From Chitinophagales bacterium (lineage in GTDB: Bacteria > Bacteroidota > Bacteroidia > Chitinophagales > Chitinophagaceae), in the NCBI GenBank assembly GCA_015654595.1, contig JAATGQ010000146.1:1-64000 (forward strand): a stretch of 64,000 nucleotides of DNA, read 5' to 3'. Positions within the stretch are counted from its first letter, which is position 1. The number at the start of each line of letters is the position of its first letter. Below the pieces are notes generated by a model. The model was not told the origin of the DNA. It searched no databases and worked only from the letters and a program-made list of their open reading frames with translations. This document shows, piece after piece, positions 53,774 through 64,000 of the stretch. Position numbers and translations under genes: made by a program.

Positions 53774-54793
53774 TTATTCCGGATTGATCCGCTGCACTAC
53801 CCGATCCATCGACTGATTCTCCATACACTTAAAATGCCCTTTGGGGCATTTTTTGTATCCTATCTTAGAACAAGGGCGGCAGCTCAATCCCTTCACCTCC
53901 ATCATCTCATAAGGCAGCGCCCCAAACAGCGCCTTATTCCCCTGGTAGTGATGCAGGTAATTATCTCCGTAATAAGGATACATGCCAAACTCAGGCACGG
54001 TATTGCCCCAGATCGATAGCACCGGCCGCCTGAAGGCCGTCGCAATATGCATCAGCCCGGTGTCATGCGTGATGATAAACTTCGCCCGCTGGACAAGGCC
54101 CGCCGACTCATTCAGATTAAACTTCCCGCAGGCATTATAGATCTTTATCGGGTCGATCGCCGCTAACCGCTCTGCAACCGCTACATCCTCAGGACCGCCT
54201 AACAGGATCAGGGGATGCTTCGCTTTCAGGCAAATCTCCTCCAGCTTATGAAAAGGCAGCCGCTTGGTCGCCAATGCAGCCCCGACAACCAAACCAATAT
54301 ACCCCGCCTGATGCGAAAAAGGAATGTCATTGTCCTTTAGCTCGTCGGCCTTCGGAATAAAATAATCCAGCCCTGCCCCGTCATTATGAACGCCAAAAGA
54401 GCTCACCGTGTCCATATATCGGTCGACGATATGCCGATCCGGCATCCGGTTCACCTTGAAATTGGTCAACAACCACTTCTCGATATTAAGCTTGGGAAAA
54501 GAGAATGCCTGCTTCTTCAACCCCTTCTTCACCTTCAGCGTTCGCAGATTGTGATGCAGATCGATCACATAGTCAAAATCCTCTGCCTGCAGCCCCGCCA
54601 TCATCGCTTCGGGGTCATCCTCCAGGTAATGCACCTTGTCGATATAAGGATTGGCCTCCAGGATCGGCCTGAAGGTCTTTTTCGTGAGATAGTGAACCTG
54701 GGCAGTAGCGATCTGCTTCTTCAGACAACGCACTACCGGCGTTGTCAGGACAATGTCCCCAATACTACTGAATCGGATGATCAGAAACTTCAT
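53774..54793 (-). CDS. Glycosyltransferase family 9 (heptosyltransferase-like)
   Basis: About 339 residues from the ATG at 54793 (MKFLIIRFSSIGDIVLTTPV). The start is the GT9 signature, and the C-terminal half holds FIITHDTGLMHIATAFRRPV and LSIWGNTVPEFGMYPY. GT9 enzymes add heptoses or similar sugars to the LPS core. The protein ends with a cysteine-rich stretch (LSCRPCSKIGYKKCPKGHF) seen in other Bacteroidetes members. It is last in a run of minus-strand membrane genes. Confidence 0.92.
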   Translation of the reverse strand: MKFLIIRFSSIGDIVLTTPVVRCLKKQIATAQVHYLTKKTFRPILEANPYIDKVHYLEDDPEAMMAGLQAEDFDYVIDLHHNLRTLKVKKGLKKQAFSFPKLNIEKWLLTNFKVNRMPDRHIVDRYMDTVSSFGVHNDGAGLDYFIPKADELKDNDIPFSHQAGYIGLVVGAALATKRLPFHKLEEICLKAKHPLILLGGPEDVAVAERLAAIDPIKIYNACGKFNLNESAGLVQRAKFIITHDTGLMHIATAFRRPVLSIWGNTVPEFGMYPYYGDNYLHHYQGNKALFGALPYEMMEVKGLSCRPCSKIGYKKCPKGHFKCMENQSMDRVVQRINPE

Positions 54794-54866
54794 AATAATA
54801 CCCTCAAGCAGCATCGCCGGGTGAACGCCAGCAAGAGTGCAATCCCCCGCCGGGCGGCAATACCGC

Positions 54867-56114
54867 TTATTGTTCAATATAATCCAGATCCTTGCCAAAC
54901 GTCTCCGTTGTCAGGGCAAGCGAAATAAGCGCTATCGCAAATACGATAACACCCGTCACCCAGCCGCTGGTAAAATACGCATGCGAAGGATCAAAATGCT
55001 TTTGCAAAGAAAGGAATAACAACGATACCAGGTTCAACGAACCCCGCGCCATATTAGGAACCGTTGTCGTTACCGTCGCCCGGATATTGGTACCAAACTG
55101 TTCCGCGGCCATTGTGACAAACATTGCCCAGAATCCTGTCCCAAATCCAAGTATCACACAAACCCAATAGACGGTAGCAGATGACGCTCCCTGTAAATTA
55201 AAAAACCAGACGACGCCGATGATGGCGATAATGTGAAAAACCAATAAAGACAACTTTCTGCTCTTCAGGCCCTGGCTGACAAAACCAATCACCACATCTC
55301 CTACCGCTATCGCCGCATAAGCCACCATAATAGCCTTTCCAGGATCAATCGTACCCTGCACATTCATATAAGAACAAAACTTATCCGAGAAAGTAAGCAG
55401 GATACCGATCACAAACCAGTTGGGCAGTGCGATCAGGATGGCGGTAAGATATTTCCGCAACCGCGTTCCATTTGTCAGGAGCATCACGAAATCCCCCTTC
55501 TTTACATCGCTGTGTGCGATGCCCTTATACATGCCGGATTCGAGGATTCCCACCCGCAGCAGCAGCAGTAAAAATCCAAGTCCGCCGCCGATAAAATAAC
55601 AGGTCCGCCAGCCTTCCGGCGACGCTCCGAACTGAACTTTTATAAGATAGGCAAAGACAGCGCCGCTCAATCCGATGCCCGCTACCAGCGAAGTAGCGAT
55701 ACCCCGCTTTTCTTTTGGCATCAGCTCACTGACCAGTGTTATGCCCGCGCCAAGCTCACCGGCGAGACCTAAACCCGTTATAAATCTGACCAGCGCATAT
55801 TCTCCCACCGTATGCACAAAGCCATTGGCAATACTTCCCAGCGAATACAGGATGATCGACGCGAACAATACTTTCAACCGCCCCAGCTTGTCTCCCAGAA
55901 TCCCCCACACAATCCCCCCTATCAGCAGACCGATCATCTGCAGGTTAAGGATATCCAATCCCTTCGATGCAATTTCTTCTTTGGAAAGCCCCAGCGACTT
56001 TAGCGAGGGCACACGAATGATACTGAACAGCAAGAGATCGTAGACATCGACAAAGTACCCCAAGGCGCCAACGATGACAGCCAGGCTGAAGAGAGAATAC
56101 TTCTTTTGTTCCAT
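54867..56114 (-). CDS. MFS transporter
   Basis: A 415-residue, 12-helix major facilitator. LGYFVDVYDLLLFSIIRVPS and WGILGDKLGRLKVLFASIIL (the loop 2-3 motif) mark the family. FITGLGLAGELGAGITLVSE is also typical of the sugar/metabolite:H+ symporter branch. The substrate is unknown. It lies 26 bp after the DedA gene and upstream of the GT9 gene on the same strand. Confidence 0.88.
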   Translation of the reverse strand: MEQKKYSLFSLAVIVGALGYFVDVYDLLLFSIIRVPSLKSLGLSKEEIASKGLDILNLQMIGLLIGGIVWGILGDKLGRLKVLFASIILYSLGSIANGFVHTVGEYALVRFITGLGLAGELGAGITLVSELMPKEKRGIATSLVAGIGLSGAVFAYLIKVQFGASPEGWRTCYFIGGGLGFLLLLLRVGILESGMYKGIAHSDVKKGDFVMLLTNGTRLRKYLTAILIALPNWFVIGILLTFSDKFCSYMNVQGTIDPGKAIMVAYAAIAVGDVVIGFVSQGLKSRKLSLLVFHIIAIIGVVWFFNLQGASSATVYWVCVILGFGTGFWAMFVTMAAEQFGTNIRATVTTTVPNMARGSLNLVSLLFLSLQKHFDPSHAYFTSGWVTGVIVFAIALISLALTTETFGKDLDYIEQ

Positions 56115-56140
56115 TATGGATATTAAGATTAAACTGGATA

Positions 56141-56845
56141 TTACACGTTCTTATAGGGATCTTCTACATGAGCAGGATTGCGCTTTCCAAAGAACAATTT
56201 GAAAAGGACAGGGAAAGTCGTAATAATAACGATTCCAATAACGATCACTTCCAGGTGCTTTTTCAGGTCAAAGTTGAACTTCGCCATAAACAACTGGTCC
56301 AGGTAATGGCCGGCAAACAACATCGCAAACACCCAGGCAGCACAGCCGACGATATTATACATAACGAACTTCTTTCTGTCCATCGCAACGATCCCCGCAA
56401 TGATGGGAGCAAAGGTCCGTACAATGGGCAGGAAGCGGGCGAAAACGATCGCCTGTCCGCCATGCTTATCATAAAAATCCTTTGCCTGCTTAAGATGCTT
56501 CTGCTTGAAAAGGAATGAGTCCTTCCGGTGAAAGAGATAAGGGCCGCTCTTATGACCAAACCAGTACCCAACTGCATTCCCGAGGATCCCGCAGATCGTA
56601 ACCAGGATCCACAAAACGACCAGGTCAAGGAAGGCGCCGCCCGTGCCCGCTGCAGTCAGCGAAGCAATCAGCTTCGAACTATAGATACCCGCCACAAACA
56701 ATAAGCTATCGCCAGGCAGAAAAAAACCGATCATCAAACCGGTCTCTGCAAATACAATAAATAACATCACCCACAAACCTCCATTATTAATGTAAAAGTC
56801 GGGGTTAAGCAGATCCTTAAAGGTAATCGTTAAGAGTTCGAGCAT
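56141..56845 (-). CDS. DedA-family membrane protein
   Basis: A 234-residue protein with the DedA/SNARE-associated motifs: ETGLMIGFFLPGDSLLFVAG, FARFLPIVRTFAPIIAGIVA and the connecting GHKSGPYLF. DedA proteins sit in the inner membrane and are linked to undecaprenyl-phosphate or lipid flipping. It lies 7 bp after the dicarboxylate symporter gene and 26 bp before the MFS gene. Confidence 0.9.
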   Translation of the reverse strand: MLELLTITFKDLLNPDFYINNGGLWVMLFIVFAETGLMIGFFLPGDSLLFVAGIYSSKLIASLTAAGTGGAFLDLVVLWILVTICGILGNAVGYWFGHKSGPYLFHRKDSFLFKQKHLKQAKDFYDKHGGQAIVFARFLPIVRTFAPIIAGIVAMDRKKFVMYNIVGCAAWVFAMLFAGHYLDQLFMAKFNFDLKKHLEVIVIGIVIITTFPVLFKLFFGKRNPAHVEDPYKNV

Positions 56846-56852
56846 AAAAAGG

Positions 56853-58094
56853 TCATTTTATATTGACAGCAGGTTCTTCTAATTCTCCTTCCCATTTGCT
56901 TACTACCGCCGCGGCGATACTATTTCCCAGAACATTGGTAGCACTTCGGGCCATATCCAGCACCTGGTCGATTCCAAGTAAAAGTAGCAAGCCCTGCTGC
57001 GGTATGTTATACAGCGATAGGGTCCCTGCTATCACGACCAGGGCTGCCCGAGGCACACCCGCCACGCCCTTACTCGTCAACATCAACACCAGCAGCATCG
57101 AAACCTGCTGCCCCAATGTCAATGGCACACCATAGGCCTGGGCAATAAACAAAGAAGCAAATGACATATACAGCATACTGCCATCCAGGTTGAAGGAATA
57201 TCCCAGCGGCAGCACAAAACTTACGATCCGCGGCGGACATCCAAAATTCTCCAGCTCTACGATCAGACGTGGAAAGGCAGCTTCGGAACTTGCCGTACTA
57301 AAAGCCAGCAGGATCATATCCTTTATATTGGCCGCCAGCGATAGTACCCGCTTTCCAATAAAAAGCGACGCGATCAATAGTAAAATCAGCCATAAACCCA
57401 AAATCGAAAGATAAAAACAAAGGATGAACTTACCGTAAGTCCGCAGCAGGTCCGGGCCTTTGACCGCCATCACCGCCGAAATAGCCGCCATAGCAGCCAC
57501 CGGCGCAAAGTACATCACATATCCGGTAATGCGCAAAATAATAAGCGCAACCGCATCCAGCGCTTTGATCACCACCTTACCCTGCTCTCCGATAGAAGCC
57601 GTGGCTATCCCAAAAAAGATCGCAAATACAACGATCTGCAGGATCTCGTTATTGGCCATAGCCTCAAAAATGCTCTTTGGGAAAATATGCGTGATAAACC
57701 CTTTGAAAGAAATAGAAGACTCAAGCCCTGTACCGGCGCTGGCGGCAGGTAGAGGAAGATTCAGTTCGGACCCCAGCGACAAGCAGTTCATAACGATGAG
57801 CCCAAGCGTCAGGGACAAAAGCGAAGCGCCCAGAAACCACAACAGGGTCTTGCCCCCGATACGTCCCACGGCTTTGACATCGCCCAATTTGGCAATTCCG
57901 ACGACCAGCGTCGAAAAGACCAGGGGGGCAACGATCATCTTGATCAACCGCAGGAAAACATCCGTAATAATCGTAATACCACCGGAAAAAGAATCGATCT
58001 CAGCAGGCGTAGCGTAATAATGGACACCAAGACCCAAAAGAACACCTCCAACCATGGCGATCATAATCCATCCAGTCAACGAGATCTTTGGCAT
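56853..58094 (-). CDS. Dicarboxylate/amino acid:cation symporter (DAACS family)
   Basis: About 413 residues from the ATG at 58094 (MPKISLTGWIMIAMVGG). It is a glutamate/dicarboxylate-type symporter of the GltP/DctA family. AFSTASSEAAFPRLIVELEN (the serine-rich re-entrant loop), FVLPLGYSFNLDGSMLYMSF and MLTSKGVAGVPRAALVVIAG are the signature segments. It imports an acidic metabolite with Na+ or H+. It is the first gene of the minus-strand run DAACS-DedA-MFS-GT9. Confidence 0.93.
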   Translation of the reverse strand: MPKISLTGWIMIAMVGGVLLGLGVHYYATPAEIDSFSGGITIITDVFLRLIKMIVAPLVFSTLVVGIAKLGDVKAVGRIGGKTLLWFLGASLLSLTLGLIVMNCLSLGSELNLPLPAASAGTGLESSISFKGFITHIFPKSIFEAMANNEILQIVVFAIFFGIATASIGEQGKVVIKALDAVALIILRITGYVMYFAPVAAMAAISAVMAVKGPDLLRTYGKFILCFYLSILGLWLILLLIASLFIGKRVLSLAANIKDMILLAFSTASSEAAFPRLIVELENFGCPPRIVSFVLPLGYSFNLDGSMLYMSFASLFIAQAYGVPLTLGQQVSMLLVLMLTSKGVAGVPRAALVVIAGTLSLYNIPQQGLLLLLGIDQVLDMARSATNVLGNSIAAAVVSKWEGELEEPAVNIK

Positions 58095-58259
58095 ATATAA
58101 AAATCCTTCAAAATGAAGCTGCAAACAATCGAAAAATATTGATTTGGCAAAACTTTAGACTCAAAATCCGACCGGTCTTCAAAGAATTGGCGCAACGGTA
58201 GGAATTATTCTTTATTTTCGGCCCCAATCTAAAAATCCACGTATCAAAACGAACTTAAT

Positions 58260-59822
<1,563 letters not shown>

Positions 59823-59839
59823 GAAAGCTCGTTTCATAA

Positions 59840-59876
59840 AAAAACAAGCGGTCCATGATCGCTTGTTTTTTTTTTA
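59840..59876 (+). terminator. Terminator after the amino acid permease
   Basis: AACAAGCG / CGCTTGTT with a 9-nt loop is followed by a long T-run. It lies about 20 bp after the stop. Confidence 0.88.
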
Positions 59877-59884
59877 TAATTTTG
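59877..59884 (+). promoter_or_regulatory. -7 promoter box (TAATTTTG) of the YebC gene
   Basis: Perfect TAnnTTTG, 30 nt before the ATG at 59915, immediately after the permease terminator. Confidence 0.45.
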
Positions 59885-59914
59885 CCACCCAACACATCAA
59901 AAGCATAAAATTCT

Positions 59915-60637
59915 ATGGGTCGTATATTTGAAGTCCGGAAACACGCCATGTTTGCCCGCTGGGACAGAATGGCCAAGCAGTTCACCCGTATCGGTAAGGA
60001 AATCGCCATAGCCGTAAAGGCCGGCGGGCCCGATCCCGCTACCAACCCCGCCCTGCGCCGGTGCTTCCAGAACGCCAAGAGCGTCAACATGCCCAAAGAC
60101 CGCGTCGAAGCCGCGATCAAACGGGCGACGGGCAAGGAAATGGAGAACTACGAAGAGATCCTGTACGAAGGATATGCCCCTCACGGCGTCGCAGTCCTCG
60201 TCGAAACCGCCACCGACAACCACGTTCGTACCGTAGCCAACGTCAAATCCCACTTCACAAAGGGACACGGCGCCCTCGGCAATAGCGGCAGCGTTAGCTT
60301 CCAGTTCAAGAAAATGGGAACGTTCAAACTGAACCCCGAAGGCTTGAACCCCGACGAACTCGAACTTGAACTCATCGATTTCGGTCTCGAAGAAATGGGT
60401 GAAGGATCGGGCGAGAACGACGAACCGGTACTGGTTCTGCGCGTCGCCTTCAACGACTTCGGCAACATGCAGAAAGCCCTCGAAGAAAAAGGCCTGACCC
60501 CGATCAGCTCCGAAATCGAGTGGATCCCTTCTACCACCGTCGAACTCTCCGAAGAACAGGCACAGGACGTGCTTAAACTCGTAGACAGACTCGAACAGGA
60601 CGAAGACGTTCAGAAGGTCTTCCATAATCTCAAATAA
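59915..60637 (+). CDS. YebC/PmpR-family DNA-binding protein
   Basis: A 240-residue YebC-type protein. The start lacks the usual GHSKW but keeps the next block: [20 protein letters not shown] and [20 protein letters not shown]. It continues with [20 protein letters not shown] and [19 protein letters not shown]. Members act as transcription regulators; recent work also places some at the ribosome for proline-rich translation. It has its own promoter box and a terminator. Confidence 0.92.
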   Translation: MGRIFEVRKHAMFARWDRMAKQFTRIGKEIAIAVKAGGPDPATNPALRRCFQNAKSVNMPKDRVEAAIKRATGKEMENYEEILYEGYAPHGVAVLVETATDNHVRTVANVKSHFTKGHGALGNSGSVSFQFKKMGTFKLNPEGLNPDELELELIDFGLEEMGEGSGENDEPVLVLRVAFNDFGNMQKALEEKGLTPISSEIEWIPSTTVELSEEQAQDVLKLVDRLEQDEDVQKVFHNLK

Positions 60638-60647
60638 CTCCCCTCCA

Positions 60648-60686
60648 ATAAGCAAAAAGCCCGGCATTGCCGGGCTTTTTGCTTAT
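60648..60686. terminator. Bidirectional terminator between YebC and the 2-oxoacid dehydrogenase genes
   Basis: A near-perfect stem (ATAAGCAAAAAGCCCGGCA and its complement) with a tiny loop lies 10 bp after the YebC stop, between convergent genes. Confidence 0.88.
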
Positions 60687-60702
60687 ATCGATTTGAAGGT
60701 CT

Positions 60703-63096
60703 TTATTCGGCAACCATTGCCCGCACCACGTCGATGATCTGTTCCGCATTCGGCTTGCTGAAATAATCTCCGTCAGAAGAATACGCTGGTCTGTGCGCCT
60801 GCGCGGTAATCGTCCGCGGCGCCGTATCCAGCCACTTGTAGCCGCCCTGCTCTTCCATCACTTTATTAAAGATATAAGCTGCAGCACCGCCGGGCACGTC
60901 TTCGTCAACGATCAACAGCCGGCTGGTCTTTTTTAACGAATCAAGAATGTGATGATGGATATCGAAGGGCAATAAGGTCTGCACATCCACTATCTCGCAG
61001 CTGATACCTATCGCCTCCAGATCCGCAGCCGCCTCCTGTACCACACGCAAGGTCGATCCATAAGAGACGATCGTGATGTCTTCTCCTTCCTTTACCGTCT
61101 CCGGGATGCCGAGCGGCACCCGGTACTCCAGCAGATTCGAAGGCAGTTTCTCCTTTAACCGGTATCCATTCAGGCACTCGACCACCAGACCCGGGTCTAC
61201 TCCTTCCAGAAGCGTATTATACATGCCAACCGCCTGAACCATATTCCGCGGTACACATAGGTGCATGCCGCGCAGCGAATGCAGGATCATCCCCATCGGC
61301 GAGCCGCTGTGCCAGATCCCTTCCAGCCGGTGGCCGCGCGTACGCACGATCAGGGGCGCCGTCTGCTTGCCCCCGGTACGATACTGGAGGGAAGCCAGGT
61401 CGTCGCTCAAAGGCTGCAGGCCATACAACAGATAGTCCAGGTACTGGATCTCTGCGATAGGACGCAGACCGCGGAAGGCCAGCCCTATTCCCTGCCCCAT
61501 GATGGTCAACTCACGGATACCCGTATCGAAGATACGTTCCTGGCCATGCTTGGCCTGAAGCCCGGCAAATCCCTGGTTTACATCCCCGATCTTTCCGAGA
61601 TCCTCGCCAAAAGCAATCACCTTCGGATTGTTTGCAAACAACAGGTCAAAATACCGGTTCAACACCTCATATCCATTGAGCATGGGCGAATTCGATGTGT
61701 AAACCGCCTTGACCGGAGCTATCCTGAAGATATTCTTTGCCCCTTCATGATACAAATGCGAATTATAAAGGGATGCGTTCTCTTCTTTCAGTTGCCGGTA
61801 ATAGGCAATGGCAGGCTCTGCGGATGCAGAATTGCCCGCCAAACCGATCGCCTGATGCAGGGCCTGCAGCACTTCTTTGCGGCCCGGTTCCCGGTTGGCG
61901 GATAAGACCGAAGCAACCTGCTGCAGCAGGATCGCCTGTGCTGGCAACGCCGAAGCCATCTGCCGGATAAGATCAACCGACTTCGCCACCTGTGTAAGAA
62001 TGGGCTGCTGATACACTTCCCAAGCCCGATTGCGGCTCTGGCGCACATAATCTTTGGATTGGGCCTCGATATCTTCCAGTTCGTCCTCACTGGCCAGTGC
62101 ATTCTCGATGATCCATTCCTTCATCTTTTTGAGACCGTCCCATTCCCGCTCCCACTCCAGCCTTTCCGTGGTCTTATATCGCTCATGGCTACCTGATGTA
62201 GAATGGCCTTGCGGCTGCGTAACCTCTTCCACATGAAAAACCACCGGCGTATGCGTCAGACGTGCCGAGCGGATACCGGCCTCGAACACCTCACACATCC
62301 CGGCATAATCCCAGGCCTTCACCTTATAAATATCGATCCCGTTTGTGCCTTCTGATTTTTGAAAACCCGCAAGCGCCTCGGAAATCGATCCCTTTGTCGT
62401 TTGGTACTGGCGGGGAACCGAGATCCCGTATCCGTCGTCCCAGACAAAGATCGCCAGCGGTACCTGTAAGACACCGGCAGCATTTATCGCCTCCCAGAAA
62501 TGCCCCTCGCTCGTGGAGGCATCTCCGATCGTACAAAAACAAACCTCATTACCATTATTGGAAAGCTCCGTAAAGGGGCGCAGCTCCTTTACCTCCCTGA
62601 AAACCTTACTCGCAAAAGCCAGCCCCAGCGCGCGAGGCATCTGTCCCGCGGTAGGCGCCATACCTGCCGTCAGGTTCTTGCGATAGGCCAGGTCCAGCAA
62701 AGCGCCATCCTTATCGACAAAAGGTGTCGAAAAATGCGAATTCATATTGCGGCCCGAACTATGCGGATCATGATTCGGGTCCGGATCAGCGTAGAGCTGT
62801 GCAAAAAATTCATCTATTGTGGCTGCGCCGGTTGCAAAAGCCAGGGTCTGATCCCGGTAATACCCCGCATAAAAATCACCCGGCTTGAAAAATTTTGCCA
62901 TTGCTACCTGTGGTACCTCTTTGCCGTCTCCGAAGATCCCAAACTTGGCCTTTCCCGTCAAAACCTCTTTACGCCCCAAAAGGCTGGCTTCCCTGCTCTC
63001 GCAGGCCACTCGATAGTCCTTCAATACTTCCTCCCGGAACTTGTCAAAAGAAAGCTTTTCAGGATCGAGCACTTCTCCCACAGATAGATTTTCCAT
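60703..63096 (-). CDS. 2-oxoacid dehydrogenase E1, fused alpha and beta subunits
   Basis: A 797-residue fusion. The alpha part (about residues 1-390) has the thiamin diphosphate motif CTIGDASTSEGHFWEAINAA and LAIFVWDDGYGISVPRQYQ. The beta part (about 450-797) has VIAFGEDLGKIGDVNQGFAG, GIRELTIMGQGIGLAFRGLR and IAEIQYLDYLLYGLQPLSDD. The fusion resembles branched-chain 2-oxoisovalerate dehydrogenase E1 of Bacteroidetes. It would decarboxylate a 2-oxoacid and pass the acyl group to an E2 lipoyl enzyme that is not in this window. Pyruvate specificity cannot be excluded. Confidence 0.93.
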   Translation of the reverse strand: MENLSVGEVLDPEKLSFDKFREEVLKDYRVACESREASLLGRKEVLTGKAKFGIFGDGKEVPQVAMAKFFKPGDFYAGYYRDQTLAFATGAATIDEFFAQLYADPDPNHDPHSSGRNMNSHFSTPFVDKDGALLDLAYRKNLTAGMAPTAGQMPRALGLAFASKVFREVKELRPFTELSNNGNEVCFCTIGDASTSEGHFWEAINAAGVLQVPLAIFVWDDGYGISVPRQYQTTKGSISEALAGFQKSEGTNGIDIYKVKAWDYAGMCEVFEAGIRSARLTHTPVVFHVEEVTQPQGHSTSGSHERYKTTERLEWEREWDGLKKMKEWIIENALASEDELEDIEAQSKDYVRQSRNRAWEVYQQPILTQVAKSVDLIRQMASALPAQAILLQQVASVLSANREPGRKEVLQALHQAIGLAGNSASAEPAIAYYRQLKEENASLYNSHLYHEGAKNIFRIAPVKAVYTSNSPMLNGYEVLNRYFDLLFANNPKVIAFGEDLGKIGDVNQGFAGLQAKHGQERIFDTGIRELTIMGQGIGLAFRGLRPIAEIQYLDYLLYGLQPLSDDLASLQYRTGGKQTAPLIVRTRGHRLEGIWHSGSPMGMILHSLRGMHLCVPRNMVQAVGMYNTLLEGVDPGLVVECLNGYRLKEKLPSNLLEYRVPLGIPETVKEGEDITIVSYGSTLRVVQEAAADLEAIGISCEIVDVQTLLPFDIHHHILDSLKKTSRLLIVDEDVPGGAAAYIFNKVMEEQGGYKWLDTAPRTITAQAHRPAYSSDGDYFSKPNAEQIIDVVRAMVAE

Positions 63097-63269
63097 TAAA
63101 ATTGATTTTGATCACCATCAGCCTGGCCGGCCTAACAATGCAAAAGTACTATTCCCCACTGGACCAACGCTCTACCTCATTGATTGTTAAAAAAATAAAA
63201 TCCCTTATAATTTATTGGCAAAGCTGACGTTAACTACTTAAATTTATAATCGTTTCAAGCAGCCAAACT

Positions 63270-63728
63270 ATGAAAAAAATAGCAATTGTAATCAGTCTTT
63301 TTGCCGCCGCCTTGGCCGGTAAAGCGCAGAGCGTCAATCCGCCAGCTGTTGCACAGCAAAGACCTGCAGACATTTTGCTGTTAAAAGAAAATAGCCATAA
63401 TTTTGGCAAACTCCCCCAGGGAAGACCGGCAATCTACACCTTCGAGATCGTCAACACAGGAACCGTTCCGCTGAAACTGGACAACGTTCAAGCCTCCTGT
63501 GGCTGTACAACTCCCGAGTGGAGCCGTGATCCCATCGAACCGGGCGCGACCGCCAGGATCAGGGTCGGTTATAACGCCTACGCGGAAGGGACGTTTACAA
63601 AATCTGTAACCATAATCTATAATACGAACCAAACAAAAACATTGACGATCTCCGGAGAAGTCTATAAAGTTCCGACCAGCTCGGCCCCCGAAAACTCCTC
63701 CATCCAATTATTAAAACAAACAAACTAA
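63270..63728 (+). CDS. DUF1573 secreted protein, first copy
   Basis: A 152-residue protein with a signal peptide (ending AGKAQS). The DUF1573 signature is a Phe-Gly-Lys-Leu-Pro-Gln-Gly stretch followed by the Cys-Gly-Cys-Thr-Thr motif (VQASCGCTTPEWSRDPIEPG) and an Ig-like beta fold (TKSVTIIYNTNQTKTLTISG). Such proteins are common, secreted and unassigned in Bacteroidetes. The next gene begins 5 bp downstream and is a paralogue. Confidence 0.9.
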   Translation: MKKIAIVISLFAAALAGKAQSVNPPAVAQQRPADILLLKENSHNFGKLPQGRPAIYTFEIVNTGTVPLKLDNVQASCGCTTPEWSRDPIEPGATARIRVGYNAYAEGTFTKSVTIIYNTNQTKTLTISGEVYKVPTSSAPENSSIQLLKQTN

Positions 63729-63733
63729 TAAAC

Positions 63734-64000
63734 ATGAAGAAGCTGTTCCTATTTGCAAGCGCCCTGGTACTTTCCGTTAGCCTTTTTGCACAAACTAAAA
63801 AGGCAGATGAAGTGATCAAATTCAAAGAAATGGTATACGACTTTGGCAAGATCAAGCAAGGTACTCCCGTAAGCCATGACTTTGCCTTTACCAATATCGG
63901 CACTTCTCCCGTCATCATCGAATCTGCTGTTCCCTCCTGCGGCTGCACAACTCCCGTAAAGCCCGAAGGCGCAATCCAGAAAGGAAAGGATGACAAGATC
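63734..64000 (+). CDS. DUF1573 secreted protein, second copy, cut by the window end
   Basis: The first 89 codons are present. A signal peptide (MKKLFLFASALVLSVSLFAQ) precedes FGKIKQGTPVSHDFAFTNIG and the CGCTT motif (SCGCTTPVKPEGAIQKG). It is a clear paralogue of the preceding gene, 5 bp upstream. The 3' end lies beyond the window, so the gene is partial here only because of the cut. Confidence 0.9.
   Translation, partial: MKKLFLFASALVLSVSLFAQTKKADEVIKFKEMVYDFGKIKQGTPVSHDFAFTNIGTSPVIIESAVPSCGCTTPVKPEGAIQKGKDDKI

Overview
The window looks like a chromosomal segment from a Bacteroidota bacterium, most likely of the family Chitinophagaceae. Several things point there: a TonB-dependent receptor under a TPP riboswitch, an ECF sigma factor followed by a membrane and barrel protein, DUF4954, DUF2807, DUF4403, DUF1573 and imelysin proteins, the accC-accB-efp gene order, SusC-type plug repeats, and promoters that fit the Bacteroidetes -7 consensus TAnnTTTG rather than sigma70. 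Coding density is high and genes lie on both strands. I see no integrase, transposase, CRISPR array or phage gene, so this reads as core genome. The + strand seems C-rich in genes of both orientations and between genes, which suggests a single replichore.

Layout. 0-12 kb: fmt; a LysM/double-psi barrel envelope protein; an rRNA m5C methyltransferase; a small membrane protein; a SAM methyltransferase split by an in-frame amber codon; folA and thyA; a TlpA-like thioredoxin; an SDR-type threonine dehydrogenase; kdsA; an AraC regulator; a PspC protein. 12-20 kb: aconitase, a GH18 chitinase, a DUF4403 lipoprotein, and an ECF sigma factor with its partner, a membrane-anchored protein with a very long linker and a C-terminal beta-barrel. 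20-29 kb: a SET protein, mgtE, a Gly/Tyr-rich secreted protein, glmS-DUF4954, a tiny lipoprotein, der, era and initiator tRNA-Met. 29-34 kb: a porin / Tat-Rieske lipoprotein / imelysin / di-haem oxidoreductase operon. 34-41 kb: two tandem DUF2807 adhesin-like proteins, the TPP riboswitch with its TonB receptor, a rhodanese, a PASTA protein, ddl and a 2[4Fe-4S] ferredoxin. 41-53 kb: a LuxC-type acyl-CoA reductase, an HtrA/Deg protease, a GH13 enzyme, ispH, accC-accB, efp, an M56/BlaR-type sensor with its BlaI repressor and tandem operators, and a thioredoxin-like protein. 53-64 kb: mdh, a run of GT9 glycosyltransferase / MFS / DedA / dicarboxylate symporter genes, an APC permease, a YebC protein, a fused E1 alpha-beta 2-oxoacid dehydrogenase, and two tandem DUF1573 proteins, the second cut by the window end.

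Most interesting points. (1) The ECF sigma partner may be a one-polypeptide trans-envelope signalling device. (2) The M56 sensor carries three SusC plug-signature repeats in place of a beta-lactam-binding domain. (3) The imelysin/Rieske/di-haem/porin operon looks like a redox-coupled metal uptake system. (4) Perfect TAnnTTTG boxes lie 4-7 nt before several start codons, implying leaderless mRNAs. (5) Low-complexity Ala/Gly/Pro-rich loops are inserted into conserved enzymes, one of them containing an amber codon. (6) The EF-P tip loop has Arg32 in place of the PGKG lysine. All functional statements come from reading motifs; no database search was possible.
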